Shown in pieces: positions 24,453 through 32,802 of a stretch of DNA of 47,490 bases. The stretch spans positions 1 to 47,490 of the forward strand of contig LUOO01000072.1 in NCBI GenBank assembly GCA_001626765.1, given 5' to 3'. The DNA comes from Maritimibacter sp. REDSEA-S28_B5. Its GTDB lineage: Bacteria > Pseudomonadota > Alphaproteobacteria > Rhodobacterales > Rhodobacteraceae. The stretch's first letter is position 1. Every line of letters starts with the position of its first letter. The translations under genes and the position numbers were made by a program. Under the pieces are notes generated by a model. That model made no database searches and was not told the DNA's origin. It saw nothing but the letters and a program-made list of their open reading frames with translations.

Positions 24453-25579
24453 TCAGGAGAGGGAAAGCCCCGCGATAAAATCGGCTGCGACCGAAATGGC
24501 ACGGCCCATATCGTCGGGGGCGGCGTATTCCTCGGGCACATGGCTCACCCCGTTCCGGCAGCGGACAAAGAGCATGGCGATGGGGCAGAGGTCGGCCATG
24601 GCCGAGGCATCATGCGTTGCGCCGGAGGCAAGTTCGCGCCCCGCGCCGCCATGGGTGACGTCGGCAGCCAAAAGCGCCCTGCGAAACGCGGGCGCACAGG
24701 GCTGGGCAGGTTGCGCATAGGTCCGGCGCATGTCGAGCATGAGGCCACGCGCGGCGGCGATCTCGCCCGCCCGTGCGGCGAGCTGCGCGCCGATGGTTTC
24801 GCGCAGTCGATCCTCGGGTGCGCGGATTTCGAGCGTGAGCCGCGCCTCGCGTGGGACAGCATTGACCACATTGGGGGCCACGTCGATCTGGCCCACGGTG
24901 ATGCGCAGGTCCGTGTCCTGCAGGCCGAGGTCATGAGCAGATGAAATGAGGTCCGCCGCCCCCACGAGAGCATCCTGTCGGCCTTGCATGGGCAGCGTTC
25001 CGGCGTGGCCCGTGCGCCCGGTGAAGGTGACCGTGTGACGTTCGATCCCGCAGATCGCCGTGACGATGCCAAGCGCGTGACCCTCTGCCTCGAGCACCGG
25101 CCCCTGTTCGATGTGCATCTCGAGATAGCCCAGGGTGCGTGCGGGGTCGCGGGCGAGAGCCGCAATTTCCTGGGGATCGCAGCCAAAGCCGGTCAGCGCT
25201 GCGCGCAGCGTCACGCCGTCGCGGTCGGCAAGGTTGAGCACAGCCGGGTCGAAGGCTGTCTCTTATACACATCTAGACAGGCGAGCGCCACCCCCATGAT
25301 TCCGTCATAGGCCCCGCCCTCGCGCACCGAGTCCTGATGCGATCCCAAATAAAAGGTGTCCGCCTGCGTCGGCCCGATCCGCCCGATCAGCGTGCCCGCA
25401 GCGTCGAGGCTTACGGTCATCCCCGCGGCTTTCATCCATGCCTCGATATGCGTCAGTGCCGCGCGGTGCTCATCACCGAAGGGAAGCCGCGTGACGCCGG
25501 GACCGGGGCGCGAGCACGTCGCGATCTCGGACAGCCGCGTGGCCGCCAACGTGCCCCAGTTCACCGGCGCCTCAGTCAA
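24453..25579 (-). pseudogene. M20-family amidohydrolase (allantoate/N-carbamoyl amino acid hydrolase type), split by adapter sequence
   Basis: An N-terminal piece (25281-25579) encodes WGTLAATRLSEIATCSRPG through TFYLGSHQDSVREGGAYDGIMGVALA, with the first metal ligands (GSHQDSV, GGAYDG). A C-terminal piece (24453-25255) resumes at FDPAVLNLADRDGVTLRAAL, has EMHIEQGPVLEAEG and ends VAADFIAGLSLS. Between them lies the Nextera mosaic end; the frame changes and, from family knowledge, about 35-40 residues including the DEEGxRF metal segment are missing. The start is probably a TTG at 25579, 7 nt after GGAG, overlapping the DUF1028 stop. The gene is probably intact in the organism. It follows DUF1028 in one operon and may hydrolyse N-carbamoyl or ureido compounds. 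Confidence 0.85.
25256..25280. other. Synthetic Tn5 mosaic-end / Nextera adapter remnant
   Basis: Bases 25256-25274 read CTGTCTCTTATACACATCT, identical to the engineered 19-bp hyperactive Tn5 mosaic end; AGACAG follows, making a 25-bp unit with CTGTCT/AGACAG ends. Natural Tn5 outside and inside ends differ from this hybrid. There is no transposase and no 9-bp target duplication. Translations through it give the telltale LDVYKRQ and MCIRDS strings found in adapter-contaminated assemblies. It marks a false join in the sequence. Confidence 0.97.
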
Positions 25580-26231
25580 GGGCCCGCTCCGGTTCCGCAA
25601 GCGTGGGCACTTGCCGCGCCCAGAAGGCATAGTCCCCCGACGTCGCCCGCTCATGCAGCGCGGCCAGCGCGCGCACGGGATCTTCATTGTAATCCACCCG
25701 CAGCGTGAGCGGTGCATGATGACGCGACACGACGAGGAGGGCGGCCGACAGCAATCCCCGCTTGTCCGATCCCGCCGATTGCCCCGCGAAAAGCGCGGCG
25801 AGAAGCCGCTCGGCGAATGACCCCATGCCGGTCCGAAACGCCTCGACCGTGGCCGCAACGACGTCGTCCGAGGCGAGCAGGTTGCCCGCCGCCACGCCTG
25901 TATCAAAGACCATATCCGCGGTGTGGGGCGTGTTCGAGGTGCCGGTAAAGGCGGCGGCGTCATCGGGACCCAGCACCGACAACTGCCGGAAATCGCGCCC
26001 CGCATCCATGCCCGTGAGCGCTGTGACCGTGGCATGTGCGCTGTCGCCCGAGGCGAGCCGCACCAGCGCCTCTTCCCCCCAGAGCGTCGAGGGCGAGGCA
26101 CCTTGGGAGGCGCTTATGCCCACGCCCGCGCGCCCGCGCAGGACCCAGCCACCGACGCAGAGCGATCCCGTGGCCGCGGCCCCCCCGAAAGCGCCCGTTT
26201 CCGGGTCGCGGGCGAGAATGGAATAGGTCAT
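25572..26231 (-). CDS. DUF1028 family protein (Ntn-hydrolase-like)
   Basis: 219 residues, beginning MTYSILARDPETGAFGGAAATGS, the standard DUF1028 opening. This family has an Ntn-hydrolase-like core and often lies near peptide or amide catabolism genes. Start chosen at the ATG after GCAGGGAGGCCCG; the longer frame to 26324 runs through the operator. It is first in the leftward arm of the divergent module and overlaps the M20 amidohydrolase start. An amide-bond hydrolase role is inferred, not shown. Confidence 0.9.
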   Translation of the reverse strand: MTYSILARDPETGAFGGAAATGSLCVGGWVLRGRAGVGISASQGASPSTLWGEEALVRLASGDSAHATVTALTGMDAGRDFRQLSVLGPDDAAAFTGTSNTPHTADMVFDTGVAAGNLLASDDVVAATVEAFRTGMGSFAERLLAALFAGQSAGSDKRGLLSAALLVVSRHHAPLTLRVDYNEDPVRALAALHERATSGDYAFWARQVPTLAEPERALD

Positions 26232-26267
26232 CGGGCCTCCCTGCCATGTGGCGTGTCTGCGTCCTGT

Positions 26268-26310
26268 AATTATCATGATAAATTGACCGACGCAATTTAT
26301 CATGATAATT
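26268..26310. promoter_or_regulatory. Paired palindromes, probable GntR operator in the divergent promoter
   Basis: Two exact 18-bp inverted arms, AATTATCATGATAAATTG (26268-26285) and CAATTTATCATGATAATT (26293-26310), are separated by ACCGACG. Each arm itself contains the 12-bp palindrome TTATCATGATAA, whose centres are 27 bp apart. The site sits between the DUF1028 start (37 bp away) and the binding-protein start (59 bp away). The AT-rich block stands out in GC-rich DNA. The GntR/FCD regulator at the end of the rightward operon is the obvious candidate to bind it. Confidence 0.8.
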
Positions 26311-26368
26311 TGATTCTCAATCAACGATAAGACCTACCGTCCAACAGACATCACACAGGGAGCCTCAC

Positions 26369-27955
26369 ATGACCCTTCTCACCCTTGCACGCCGGTCGCT
26401 GTTTGCCGCTGCGGCCAGCGCCGCGCTCGCCACCGGCATGGGGCTGGCGCCGACCGCATCGCTCGCCCAGACGCCACCCGGCGTATTGATCGTCGGCCAG
26501 ATCGCCGAGCCGAAATCACTGGATCCTGCGGCGGTGACGGCGGTGAATGATTTCCGCATCCTCGTGAACATCTACGAGGGGCTTGTCCAGTATGCCCCCG
26601 GCACGCTCGAGGTCGAACCGGGCCTCGCCGAAAGCTGGGAGGTGTCCGACGACGGGACCGAATATACCTTCAAACTGCGCGAAGGTGTGATGTTCCATGA
26701 CGGCACGCCCTTCAACGCGGACGCGGTCAAGTTCAACTTCGACCGGATGTTGAACGAGGATCACCCGTTCCACAACACCGGACCCTTCCCGCTCGCCTTC
26801 TTCTTCTCGTCGGTCGCCTCGACCGAGGTGGTAGACGATTTGACGGTGAAATTCACGCTCAACGAACCCTACGCGCCCTTTCTGTCGAACCTCGCCTACC
26901 CCACGGGGCTGATTGTGTCGCCCGCCGCGGTCGAGGCGAACGGGGCCGATTTCGGGCGCAACCCGGTCGGCACCGGGCCGTTCAAGTTCGCCGAATGGCG
27001 CTCGAACGAAGCAGTCGTGATCGAAAAGAACCCGGACTATTACGGCGAGGCGGCGGGCACCGATGCGGTCGTGTTCCGCCCGATCACTGATGCCAACACC
27101 CGCGTGGCCGAGATGCTGTCGGGCGGCATCGACATGATGGTCGAGGTACCGCCGACCGCGCTGTCGGAGTTCCGCGGCGAGGGCTACAGCGTCGTCGAAC
27201 AGGCCGGACCCCACGTCTGGTTCCTGATCCTCAACGCCAAGGAAGGCCCCTTTGCCGACAAGCTCGTGCGGCAGGCCGCGAACTACGCGATCAACAAGGA
27301 AGCCATCGTGAACGACGTGCTCGAGGGCACGGCAGAGGTTGCGGCAGGCCCGACCCCGCCAGCCTTTGCCTGGGCCTATGACGAGAGCCTTGAGCCCTAT
27401 CCCTATGACCCGGAAAAGGCCAAGGAGCTGCTGGCCGAGGCCGGGGCCGAAGGCGCGGAGCTGACGTTCTACGTGACCGAAGGCGGCTCGGGCATGCTCG
27501 ACCCGATCCCGATGGGCACGGCCATTCAGGCGAATTTGAACGCCGTCGGCTTCGACGTGAAGATCGAGACCTACGAATGGAACACCTTCCTGGGCGAGGT
27601 GAACCCTGGGCTCGAGGGCAAGGCGGACATGGCCGAGATGGCATGGATGACCAACGACCCCGACACGCTGCCCTACCTTGCGCTGCGCACGGATGCCTGG
27701 CCGGATCAGGGCGGGTTCAACTCGGGCTATTATTCCAACCCCGAAGTGGACGAGTTGCTCGAGAAAGCCCGCGTGGCCACGTCGCAGGACGAGCGCGCGA
27801 CGCTTTACAAGGAAATGCAGGCCATCGTGCAGGACGACGCGCCCTGGGTATTTGTCGCGAACTGGAAACAGAACGCGGTGACCACGGACCGGGTCGAGAA
27901 TTTCACGCTGGAGCCGTCGTTCCTGCTCGATTTGTCGGGTGTCGTGAAGAACTGA
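26369..27955 (+). CDS. Peptide-type ABC transporter substrate-binding protein (SBP family 5)
   Basis: 528 residues, periplasmic, DppA/OppA type. A signal peptide spans about residues 1-33 (MTLLTLARRSLFAAAASAAL, cleaved near SLA|QT). Family signature regions include LAESWEVSDDGTEYTFKLREGVMFHDGTPF and NPVGTGPFKFAEW. Start ATG follows CACAGGGAGCCTCAC. First gene of a five-gene operon ending in a GntR regulator. Ligands of this family range from dipeptides to opines, nickel and glutathione, so the substrate is open. The divergent DUF1028 and M20 hydrolases point to an amide or N-carbamoyl compound. Confidence 0.93.
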   Translation: MTLLTLARRSLFAAAASAALATGMGLAPTASLAQTPPGVLIVGQIAEPKSLDPAAVTAVNDFRILVNIYEGLVQYAPGTLEVEPGLAESWEVSDDGTEYTFKLREGVMFHDGTPFNADAVKFNFDRMLNEDHPFHNTGPFPLAFFFSSVASTEVVDDLTVKFTLNEPYAPFLSNLAYPTGLIVSPAAVEANGADFGRNPVGTGPFKFAEWRSNEAVVIEKNPDYYGEAAGTDAVVFRPITDANTRVAEMLSGGIDMMVEVPPTALSEFRGEGYSVVEQAGPHVWFLILNAKEGPFADKLVRQAANYAINKEAIVNDVLEGTAEVAAGPTPPAFAWAYDESLEPYPYDPEKAKELLAEAGAEGAELTFYVTEGGSGMLDPIPMGTAIQANLNAVGFDVKIETYEWNTFLGEVNPGLEGKADMAEMAWMTNDPDTLPYLALRTDAWPDQGGFNSGYYSNPEVDELLEKARVATSQDERATLYKEMQAIVQDDAPWVFVANWKQNAVTTDRVENFTLEPSFLLDLSGVVKN

Positions 27956-27963
27956 GGTTTCGC

Positions 27964-28017
27964 CCCGCGCTTTGGCGCGGGACGACCGTTTGGGGAGAGG
28001 CCAGCCTCTCCCCAAAC
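27964..28017 (+). repeat. Two tandem hairpins between binding protein and first permease
   Basis: The first hairpin has a 7-bp stem (CCCGCGC/GCGCGGG, 27964-27981). The second is very strong, with arms GTTTGGGGAGAGGC (27988-28001) and GCCTCTCCCCAAAC (28004-28017). No T-tract follows, so it is probably an mRNA-stabilising or attenuating structure that keeps binding-protein message in excess. The following CCGGGATATTT resembles intergenic sequence common in roseobacters, from memory only. Confidence 0.6.
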
Positions 28018-28120
28018 CCCTCTCCGGGATATTTATGAACCAGAGAAGGGGGCGGCGTTTGCGTAACGAGTGATTGGTTTCGCCTGGGCGTCGCGCGCCT
28101 GACGGGGAAAGGAGAGCCTG

Positions 28121-29068
28121 ATGGGGTCCTATATTCTTAAGCGACTGATCTCGGCGGTGCCGGTGCTGATCGGGATCACCGTGATCGTGTTCCTGATCAT
28201 GGCGATGATCCCCGGTGACCCGGCCACGGCCATTCTGGGCAGCTATGCGACGCCCGACAATGTGGCGAAGCTGAACCGCGATCTCGGCCTCGATAAGCCC
28301 CTCGTGGCGCGGTATTTCATCTGGCTCGGCAACATGCTCACCGGCGATTTCGGGCGCAGTTTCAGTCTGAACCGCCCGGTTCTGGACGAGATTCTGGAGC
28401 GCTTCAACGCGACGCTCATTCTGGCGGGAACCTCCTTTGTCATCTGTTCGGTGCTGGGGGTTCTGGCGGGCGTGGTGTCCGCGGCACGGCAATATGGCCT
28501 TGCCGACAAGGCGATCACCTTTGTCGTGCTGATCGGCATTTCGATCCCGTCCTTCTTTCTCGGCATGATGATGATCCTGCTCTTTGCCGTGAACCTGAAG
28601 TGGCTCCCGGTGTCGGGGATGTATGCGATCTATGGCGGGGGCGATCTGCCGGACCTGCTGTCGCATCTGATCATGCCGGCGGCGGCATTGTCGGTGGTGG
28701 CCACGGGTGTGATCGCGCGGCTCGCACGCTCGGCCATGCTCGAGGTGCTGCGGCAGGACTATATCCGCACCGCGCGGGCCAAGGGTGTGGGCGAGGGGCG
28801 GGTCGTCTATGGCCACGCGCTGCGCGCGGCGATGGTGTCGATCATCCCGGTGCTGGGCATTCAGGCGGGCTTCGTGCTGTCAGGCTCGGTCTTTATCGAA
28901 ATCGTGTTCCAATGGCCGGGCGTGGGCCGGATGCTGGTCGACGCAATCCTCAAGCGCGATATTCTGCTGGTGCAGGGCGGCGTGGTTTTTGTCGCGGCCT
29001 GCTACGTGTTTTTCAACATCTGCGTGGACGTGGCCCAGAGCCTCCTCGATCCGAGGATCAAGACATGA
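28121..29068 (+). CDS. Peptide-type ABC transporter permease (DppB type)
   Basis: 315 residues with about six membrane helices, opening MGSYILKRLISAVPVLIGIT, typical of DppB permeases. The cytoplasmic coupling (EAA-like) loop is DYIRTARAKGVGEGRVVYGHALRAA. Start follows GGGGAAAGGAGAGCCTG. Its stop overlaps the ATG of the fused permease/ATPase gene (ATGA). Confidence 0.94.
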   Translation: MGSYILKRLISAVPVLIGITVIVFLIMAMIPGDPATAILGSYATPDNVAKLNRDLGLDKPLVARYFIWLGNMLTGDFGRSFSLNRPVLDEILERFNATLILAGTSFVICSVLGVLAGVVSAARQYGLADKAITFVVLIGISIPSFFLGMMMILLFAVNLKWLPVSGMYAIYGGGDLPDLLSHLIMPAAALSVVATGVIARLARSAMLEVLRQDYIRTARAKGVGEGRVVYGHALRAAMVSIIPVLGIQAGFVLSGSVFIEIVFQWPGVGRMLVDAILKRDILLVQGGVVFVAACYVFFNICVDVAQSLLDPRIKT

Positions 29069-30933
29069 GGTTCCTGTCGCTGCTCTTTCGCAACCGGCTG
29101 GCGGCGATGGGTGCCGTGGTATTGAGCCTGATCGTCCTCCTCGTGCTCCTGATCCCGGTGCTGCCCCTGCAGGATCCCGATGTGACCAACACCGCGGACC
29201 GGTTCCTGCCGCCCCTGTCCGAGGGGCATCTGCTCGGCACCGATCACCTGGGGCGCGACCTCCTTGCACGGCTCCTTTACGGCACGCGGCTGTCGCTTGC
29301 CGTGGGCCTCTTCGCTGCGCTCATCGCCGGCACCATCGGGTCTGCCGTCGGGATCGTCGCGGGCTATTTCGGTGGCCGCATCGACAATGTCATCATGCGT
29401 GGCATCGACATGCTGATGGCCTTTCCCTACATCCTGCTCGCGCTCGCCATTGTCGCGGCCCTGGGGCCGGGGCTTTTGAACGCGCTCATCGCCGTGGCTG
29501 CCGTCAACATCCCCTTCTTTGCCCGCAACATCCGGGGGATCACCGTGGGGTTGGCGGGGCGCGAGTTCATCGACGCGGCGCGGCTGTCGGGGATGGGGCA
29601 TGGACGCATCATCCTGACCGAGCTTCTGCCCAATGTGCTTTCCACCATCGTCATCGCCATGTCCACGACCGTGGGTTGGATGATCCTCGAGACCGCGGGC
29701 CTGTCGTTTCTGGGTCTGGGCAGCCAGCCGCCTCAGGCCGATCTGGGGTCGATGCTGGGCGAGGCGCGGTCGTCGATGATCACCAATCCGCATACCTCGA
29801 TCGTGCCGGGGATCATGATCTTTCTCATTGTCATGTCGATCAACCTTCTGGGCGACGGGGTGCGCGATGCGCTCGACCCTCGCCTGCGGTCCGGCGCGCT
29901 GGCCCGGCCGCAGGCGCGCACCATGGTGCGGCGAAAAGCGCCGTTGCCGGCGGATGACGGCAAGGGCCTGCTCAACATCCAGCGCCTCGAGACCCAGTTT
30001 CATGTGGGCAAGCGGGTCTACCGCGCGGTGAACGACGTGTCGCTGCATGTGAATGCGGGCGAATGTCTTGGCGTCATTGGCGAAAGCGGCTCGGGCAAAT
30101 CCGTCACGGCGCTCTCGGTCATGGGCCTTGTCGCCTCGCCGCCCGGTGTGATCACGGGGGGCGCGGTGCGATACGAGGGCGAGGATCTGCTGGCCGCGCC
30201 CTATGAGAGCCTGCGAAAGAAGCGCGGCGAGAAGGTCGCCTATATCTTCCAGGATCCGCTCTCGACGCTGCATCCGCTCTACCGCGTCGGTGACCAGCTG
30301 GCCGAGGCCATTCAGGTGCATCATAGGGTGTCGGATGCCGAGGCGCGGGCGAAGGCGATCGAGCTTTTCAGATCCGTGCGCATTCCGAACCCGGAGAGCC
30401 GCATCCGCAACTACCCGCACGAGATGTCGGGCGGTATGCGCCAGCGGGTGGGGATCGCCATGGCGCTGGCCAACGACCCCGACGTGATCATTGCGGACGA
30501 GCCGACCACGGCGCTCGATGTGACAGTGCAAGCCCAGATCCTGTCGCTGCTCGATGACCTCAGACGCGAGCGCGGGCTGGCCATCGTCTTTATCACCCAT
30601 GACTTCGGCGTGGTCGCGCAGCTTTGTGACCGGGTCGCGGTGATGTATGGCGGCCGGATCGTCGAGCAGGGGACGACCACCGACATCCTCGACCGTCCCG
30701 CGCATCCCTACACCAAACGCCTCATGGCCTGCGTGCCCGAGCTGGGCGGCGGCAAACGGGAACTGGCGGCGATCCCCGGCCTGCCGCCCATCGTGTCGGA
30801 TCTACCGCCCGGCTGCGCCTTTGCGCCCCGGTGTCACAAGGCGACGCCGGCCTGCCGGGAGGGCGAAATCGCGCTCGACGGCGGCGACGCCCGCGCCGTC
30901 CGCTGCATCCACCCCGAGGAGGAGATCGCATGA
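29065..30933 (+). CDS. Fused DppC-type permease and DppD-type ATPase
   Basis: 622 residues in one uninterrupted frame. Residues 1 to about 285 are a DppC-type permease with six helices and the coupling loop [22 protein letters not shown] short linker ([21 protein letters not shown]) leads to a DppD-type ATPase: Walker A GESGSGKS, signature [10 protein letters not shown], Walker [13 protein letters not shown] and the C-terminal [14 protein letters not shown] with Cys-containing [14 protein letters not shown]. In most systems these are two genes. The ATG overlaps the DppB stop; the stop overlaps the DppF-type start. The frame is clean, so the fusion looks genuine. Confidence 0.93.
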   Translation: MRFLSLLFRNRLAAMGAVVLSLIVLLVLLIPVLPLQDPDVTNTADRFLPPLSEGHLLGTDHLGRDLLARLLYGTRLSLAVGLFAALIAGTIGSAVGIVAGYFGGRIDNVIMRGIDMLMAFPYILLALAIVAALGPGLLNALIAVAAVNIPFFARNIRGITVGLAGREFIDAARLSGMGHGRIILTELLPNVLSTIVIAMSTTVGWMILETAGLSFLGLGSQPPQADLGSMLGEARSSMITNPHTSIVPGIMIFLIVMSINLLGDGVRDALDPRLRSGALARPQARTMVRRKAPLPADDGKGLLNIQRLETQFHVGKRVYRAVNDVSLHVNAGECLGVIGESGSGKSVTALSVMGLVASPPGVITGGAVRYEGEDLLAAPYESLRKKRGEKVAYIFQDPLSTLHPLYRVGDQLAEAIQVHHRVSDAEARAKAIELFRSVRIPNPESRIRNYPHEMSGGMRQRVGIAMALANDPDVIIADEPTTALDVTVQAQILSLLDDLRRERGLAIVFITHDFGVVAQLCDRVAVMYGGRIVEQGTTTDILDRPAHPYTKRLMACVPELGGGKRELAAIPGLPPIVSDLPPGCAFAPRCHKATPACREGEIALDGGDARAVRCIHPEEEIA

Positions 30934-31883
30934 GCGCTGCGCTGAAAGTGACGGACCTGGCCAAGACCTTTCCCATCTCGGGCGGGCTCTTGGGACGGCA
31001 GAAGGCCGGCGTGCGCGCCGTGCGCCCGATGAGCTTCGAGGTGGCCCAAGGCGAAACGCTGGGCATCGTGGGGGAATCCGGCTGTGGGAAATCGACGCTC
31101 GCGCGGATGCTCGTGGGACTTCTGGACCCGACCGAGGGCAGGATCGAGATCGAGGGCAAGGCGCTCGACAATGCCGACGCGGCGGCCTTCGGGCGGCTCA
31201 TCCAGTATATCTTTCAGGACCCGGTGTCCTCGCTCAACCCGCGAAAGACCATACGGCAGATCATGGAGGCGCCCCTCAAACGGCTCTACGGCATGAAGCG
31301 GGCCGAGCGTGACACGCGGATCGCCGAGATATTCGACAGCGTCAACCTGCGGGAGGAATTCCTCGACCGCTATCCGCACGAGTTCTCGGGCGGGCAGGCG
31401 CAGCGGATCGGGATCGCCCGTGCGCTGGCCGCGTCCCCCCGGATCATCATCCTGGACGAGCCTGTGTCCGCGCTCGACGTGTCGGTGCAGGCGCAGGTCC
31501 TGAACCTCATGCGCGACCTCAAGGCTGCGTTCGGGCTGACCTACCTGTTCATCTCGCACGACCTCGCGGTGGTCGAGGCGGTGTCGGACCGGATCGTGGT
31601 GCTCTATTTCGGGGCGGTGGTCGAGATCGGGCGCGCGCAAGAGGTCTTTGCCAATCCGCGCCACCCCTATACGAAGCTGCTGGCAGACAGCGCGCCGGTG
31701 GTCGGCCGACCGCTCACCGCGCCGGAACAGACGTCGAGCGAATTGCCGGATCCCCTGAACCCGCCGCCCGGCTGCGCCTTTGCCACCCGCTGCCCCCGTG
31801 CCACAGATATCTGCCGCCAGAGCGACCCGCAGCTCGAACAAGTTGGAGACGACCAGTATGCCGCCTGCTTCCATCCGCTCTGA
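30930..31883 (+). CDS. Peptide-type ABC transporter ATPase (DppF type)
   Basis: 317 residues. Walker A GESGCGKST, signature FSGGQAQRIG, Walker B IIILDEPVSALD, H-loop ISHDLAVVE, and the family C-terminal HPYTKLLADSAPV with CAFATRCPRATDIC. Start [12 protein letters not shown] overlaps the previous stop (ATGA) and follows GAGGAGGAGATCGC. The gene overlaps the GntR regulator start by 26 bp. Confidence 0.95.
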   Translation: MSAALKVTDLAKTFPISGGLLGRQKAGVRAVRPMSFEVAQGETLGIVGESGCGKSTLARMLVGLLDPTEGRIEIEGKALDNADAAAFGRLIQYIFQDPVSSLNPRKTIRQIMEAPLKRLYGMKRAERDTRIAEIFDSVNLREEFLDRYPHEFSGGQAQRIGIARALAASPRIIILDEPVSALDVSVQAQVLNLMRDLKAAFGLTYLFISHDLAVVEAVSDRIVVLYFGAVVEIGRAQEVFANPRHPYTKLLADSAPVVGRPLTAPEQTSSELPDPLNPPPGCAFATRCPRATDICRQSDPQLEQVGDDQYAACFHPL

Positions 31884-32634
31884 CGGCAAAGCCGCGCTCG
31901 ACCCGAAGCTCAGCCGCCCCGCGCAGGTGGCCGAGGCAATCAAGGACTACATCGTGCGCGAAAGGCTTCAGCCGGGGGACAGGCTGCCGTCCGAGCCGGA
32001 ACTGATCGAACGCTTCGCCATGGCCAAAGGGACAATCCGCGAGGCGCTGCGTCTGCTCGATGCTCAGGGGCTGGTGAAGTCGCGCACCGGGCCGGGGGGC
32101 GGGACATTCGTGCATGAAGTGTCGCCGGAGCGCGCCGCCGCGCTTCTCGCCAATTACTTCTATTTCAAGGACCTGACGATTTCCGACATCTACCAGCTGC
32201 GTCGCGTGCTGGAGCCGGAGCTTGTCGCCTCGCTCGCCGGAAAGCTGCCGCCGCGCGTGATCGACCGGCTGCGGGCCATCGTTGCGACCTATTCCGCCCC
32301 GGCGGAAACGGACGAGGAGGAGCGCGATCAGCACATCGCGACGCTCAGGTTCCACAAGCTGCTGGCGGAGCAGTCGTCAAACCCGCTCCTGTCCTTCCTG
32401 ATCGGCTTCATGCTGACGATCCTGACCGACATCACGGTCTACCGGCGGCTCTACACGCCGATCAACCGTGACTTGTGGAAGCGGGGCCTCGACTTCCACC
32501 TTCGTCTGATCGAGGCGCTGGAGGCGGGCGACAGCGGCGCCGCGCGGGCGATCATGACAGCGCACATGCAAACGGCACAGCCGCTCATGGAGGGGCAGGA
32601 GGCCTATTCCTTGAAGCGTTTCATCAACGACTAA
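31858..32634 (+). CDS. GntR-family regulator, FadR/FCD subfamily
   Basis: 258 residues. The N-terminal winged helix (about 18-85) has AIKDYIVRERLQPGDRLPSEPELIERFAMAKGTIREALRLLDAQGLVKSRTGPGGGTFV. The C-terminal all-helical FCD domain starts at YQLRRVLEPELV and contains His residues (RDQHIATLRFHKLLAE, DFHLRLIEALEAGD) of the kind that bind metal. It ends the ABC operon, overlapping the ATPase gene. It most likely represses the divergent module through the paired palindromes at 26268-26310, released by the imported ligand. Confidence 0.93.
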   Translation: MPPASIRSDGKAALDPKLSRPAQVAEAIKDYIVRERLQPGDRLPSEPELIERFAMAKGTIREALRLLDAQGLVKSRTGPGGGTFVHEVSPERAAALLANYFYFKDLTISDIYQLRRVLEPELVASLAGKLPPRVIDRLRAIVATYSAPAETDEEERDQHIATLRFHKLLAEQSSNPLLSFLIGFMLTILTDITVYRRLYTPINRDLWKRGLDFHLRLIEALEAGDSGAARAIMTAHMQTAQPLMEGQEAYSLKRFIND

Positions 32635-32709
32635 GGTTAACGCCGTTAAGGTTTCAAGGTCGTTCAGTCGGCGTAACCGACTGATTCCCCTATCATATCC
32701 GCAATACCA

Positions 32710-32739
32710 GGATTCTAGAATTCTAGAATTGTGGAATCC
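32710..32739. promoter_or_regulatory. Compound palindrome built on TTCTAGAA, probable operator
   Basis: Bases 32712-32729 form an 18-bp perfect palindrome made of two overlapping TTCTAGAA units. The outer flanks GGATTC and GAATCC add a third, wider inverted pair, with a degenerate unit TTGTGGAA on the right. It lies in the 168-bp gap after the GntR gene and 64 bp before the exported MBL-fold gene. No T-tract follows, so it is not a terminator. Confidence 0.6.
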
Positions 32740-32802
32740 TCGTCCGGCCTGATCACGACCCTTTGACCCCGCAGGGCGCGTGCCTCGTGTCACGCTCTGA
32801 CC

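Noticed and set aside
25256..25280. A natural Tn5/IS50 insertion end
   Set aside because: The sequence is the engineered mosaic end, not a natural outside or inside end; there is a single copy, no transposase and no 9-bp duplication.
26516..28816. A 766-residue minus-strand open frame opposite the binding protein and permease
   Set aside because: Antisense shadow of conserved genes; no ribosome-binding site, no recognisable domain.
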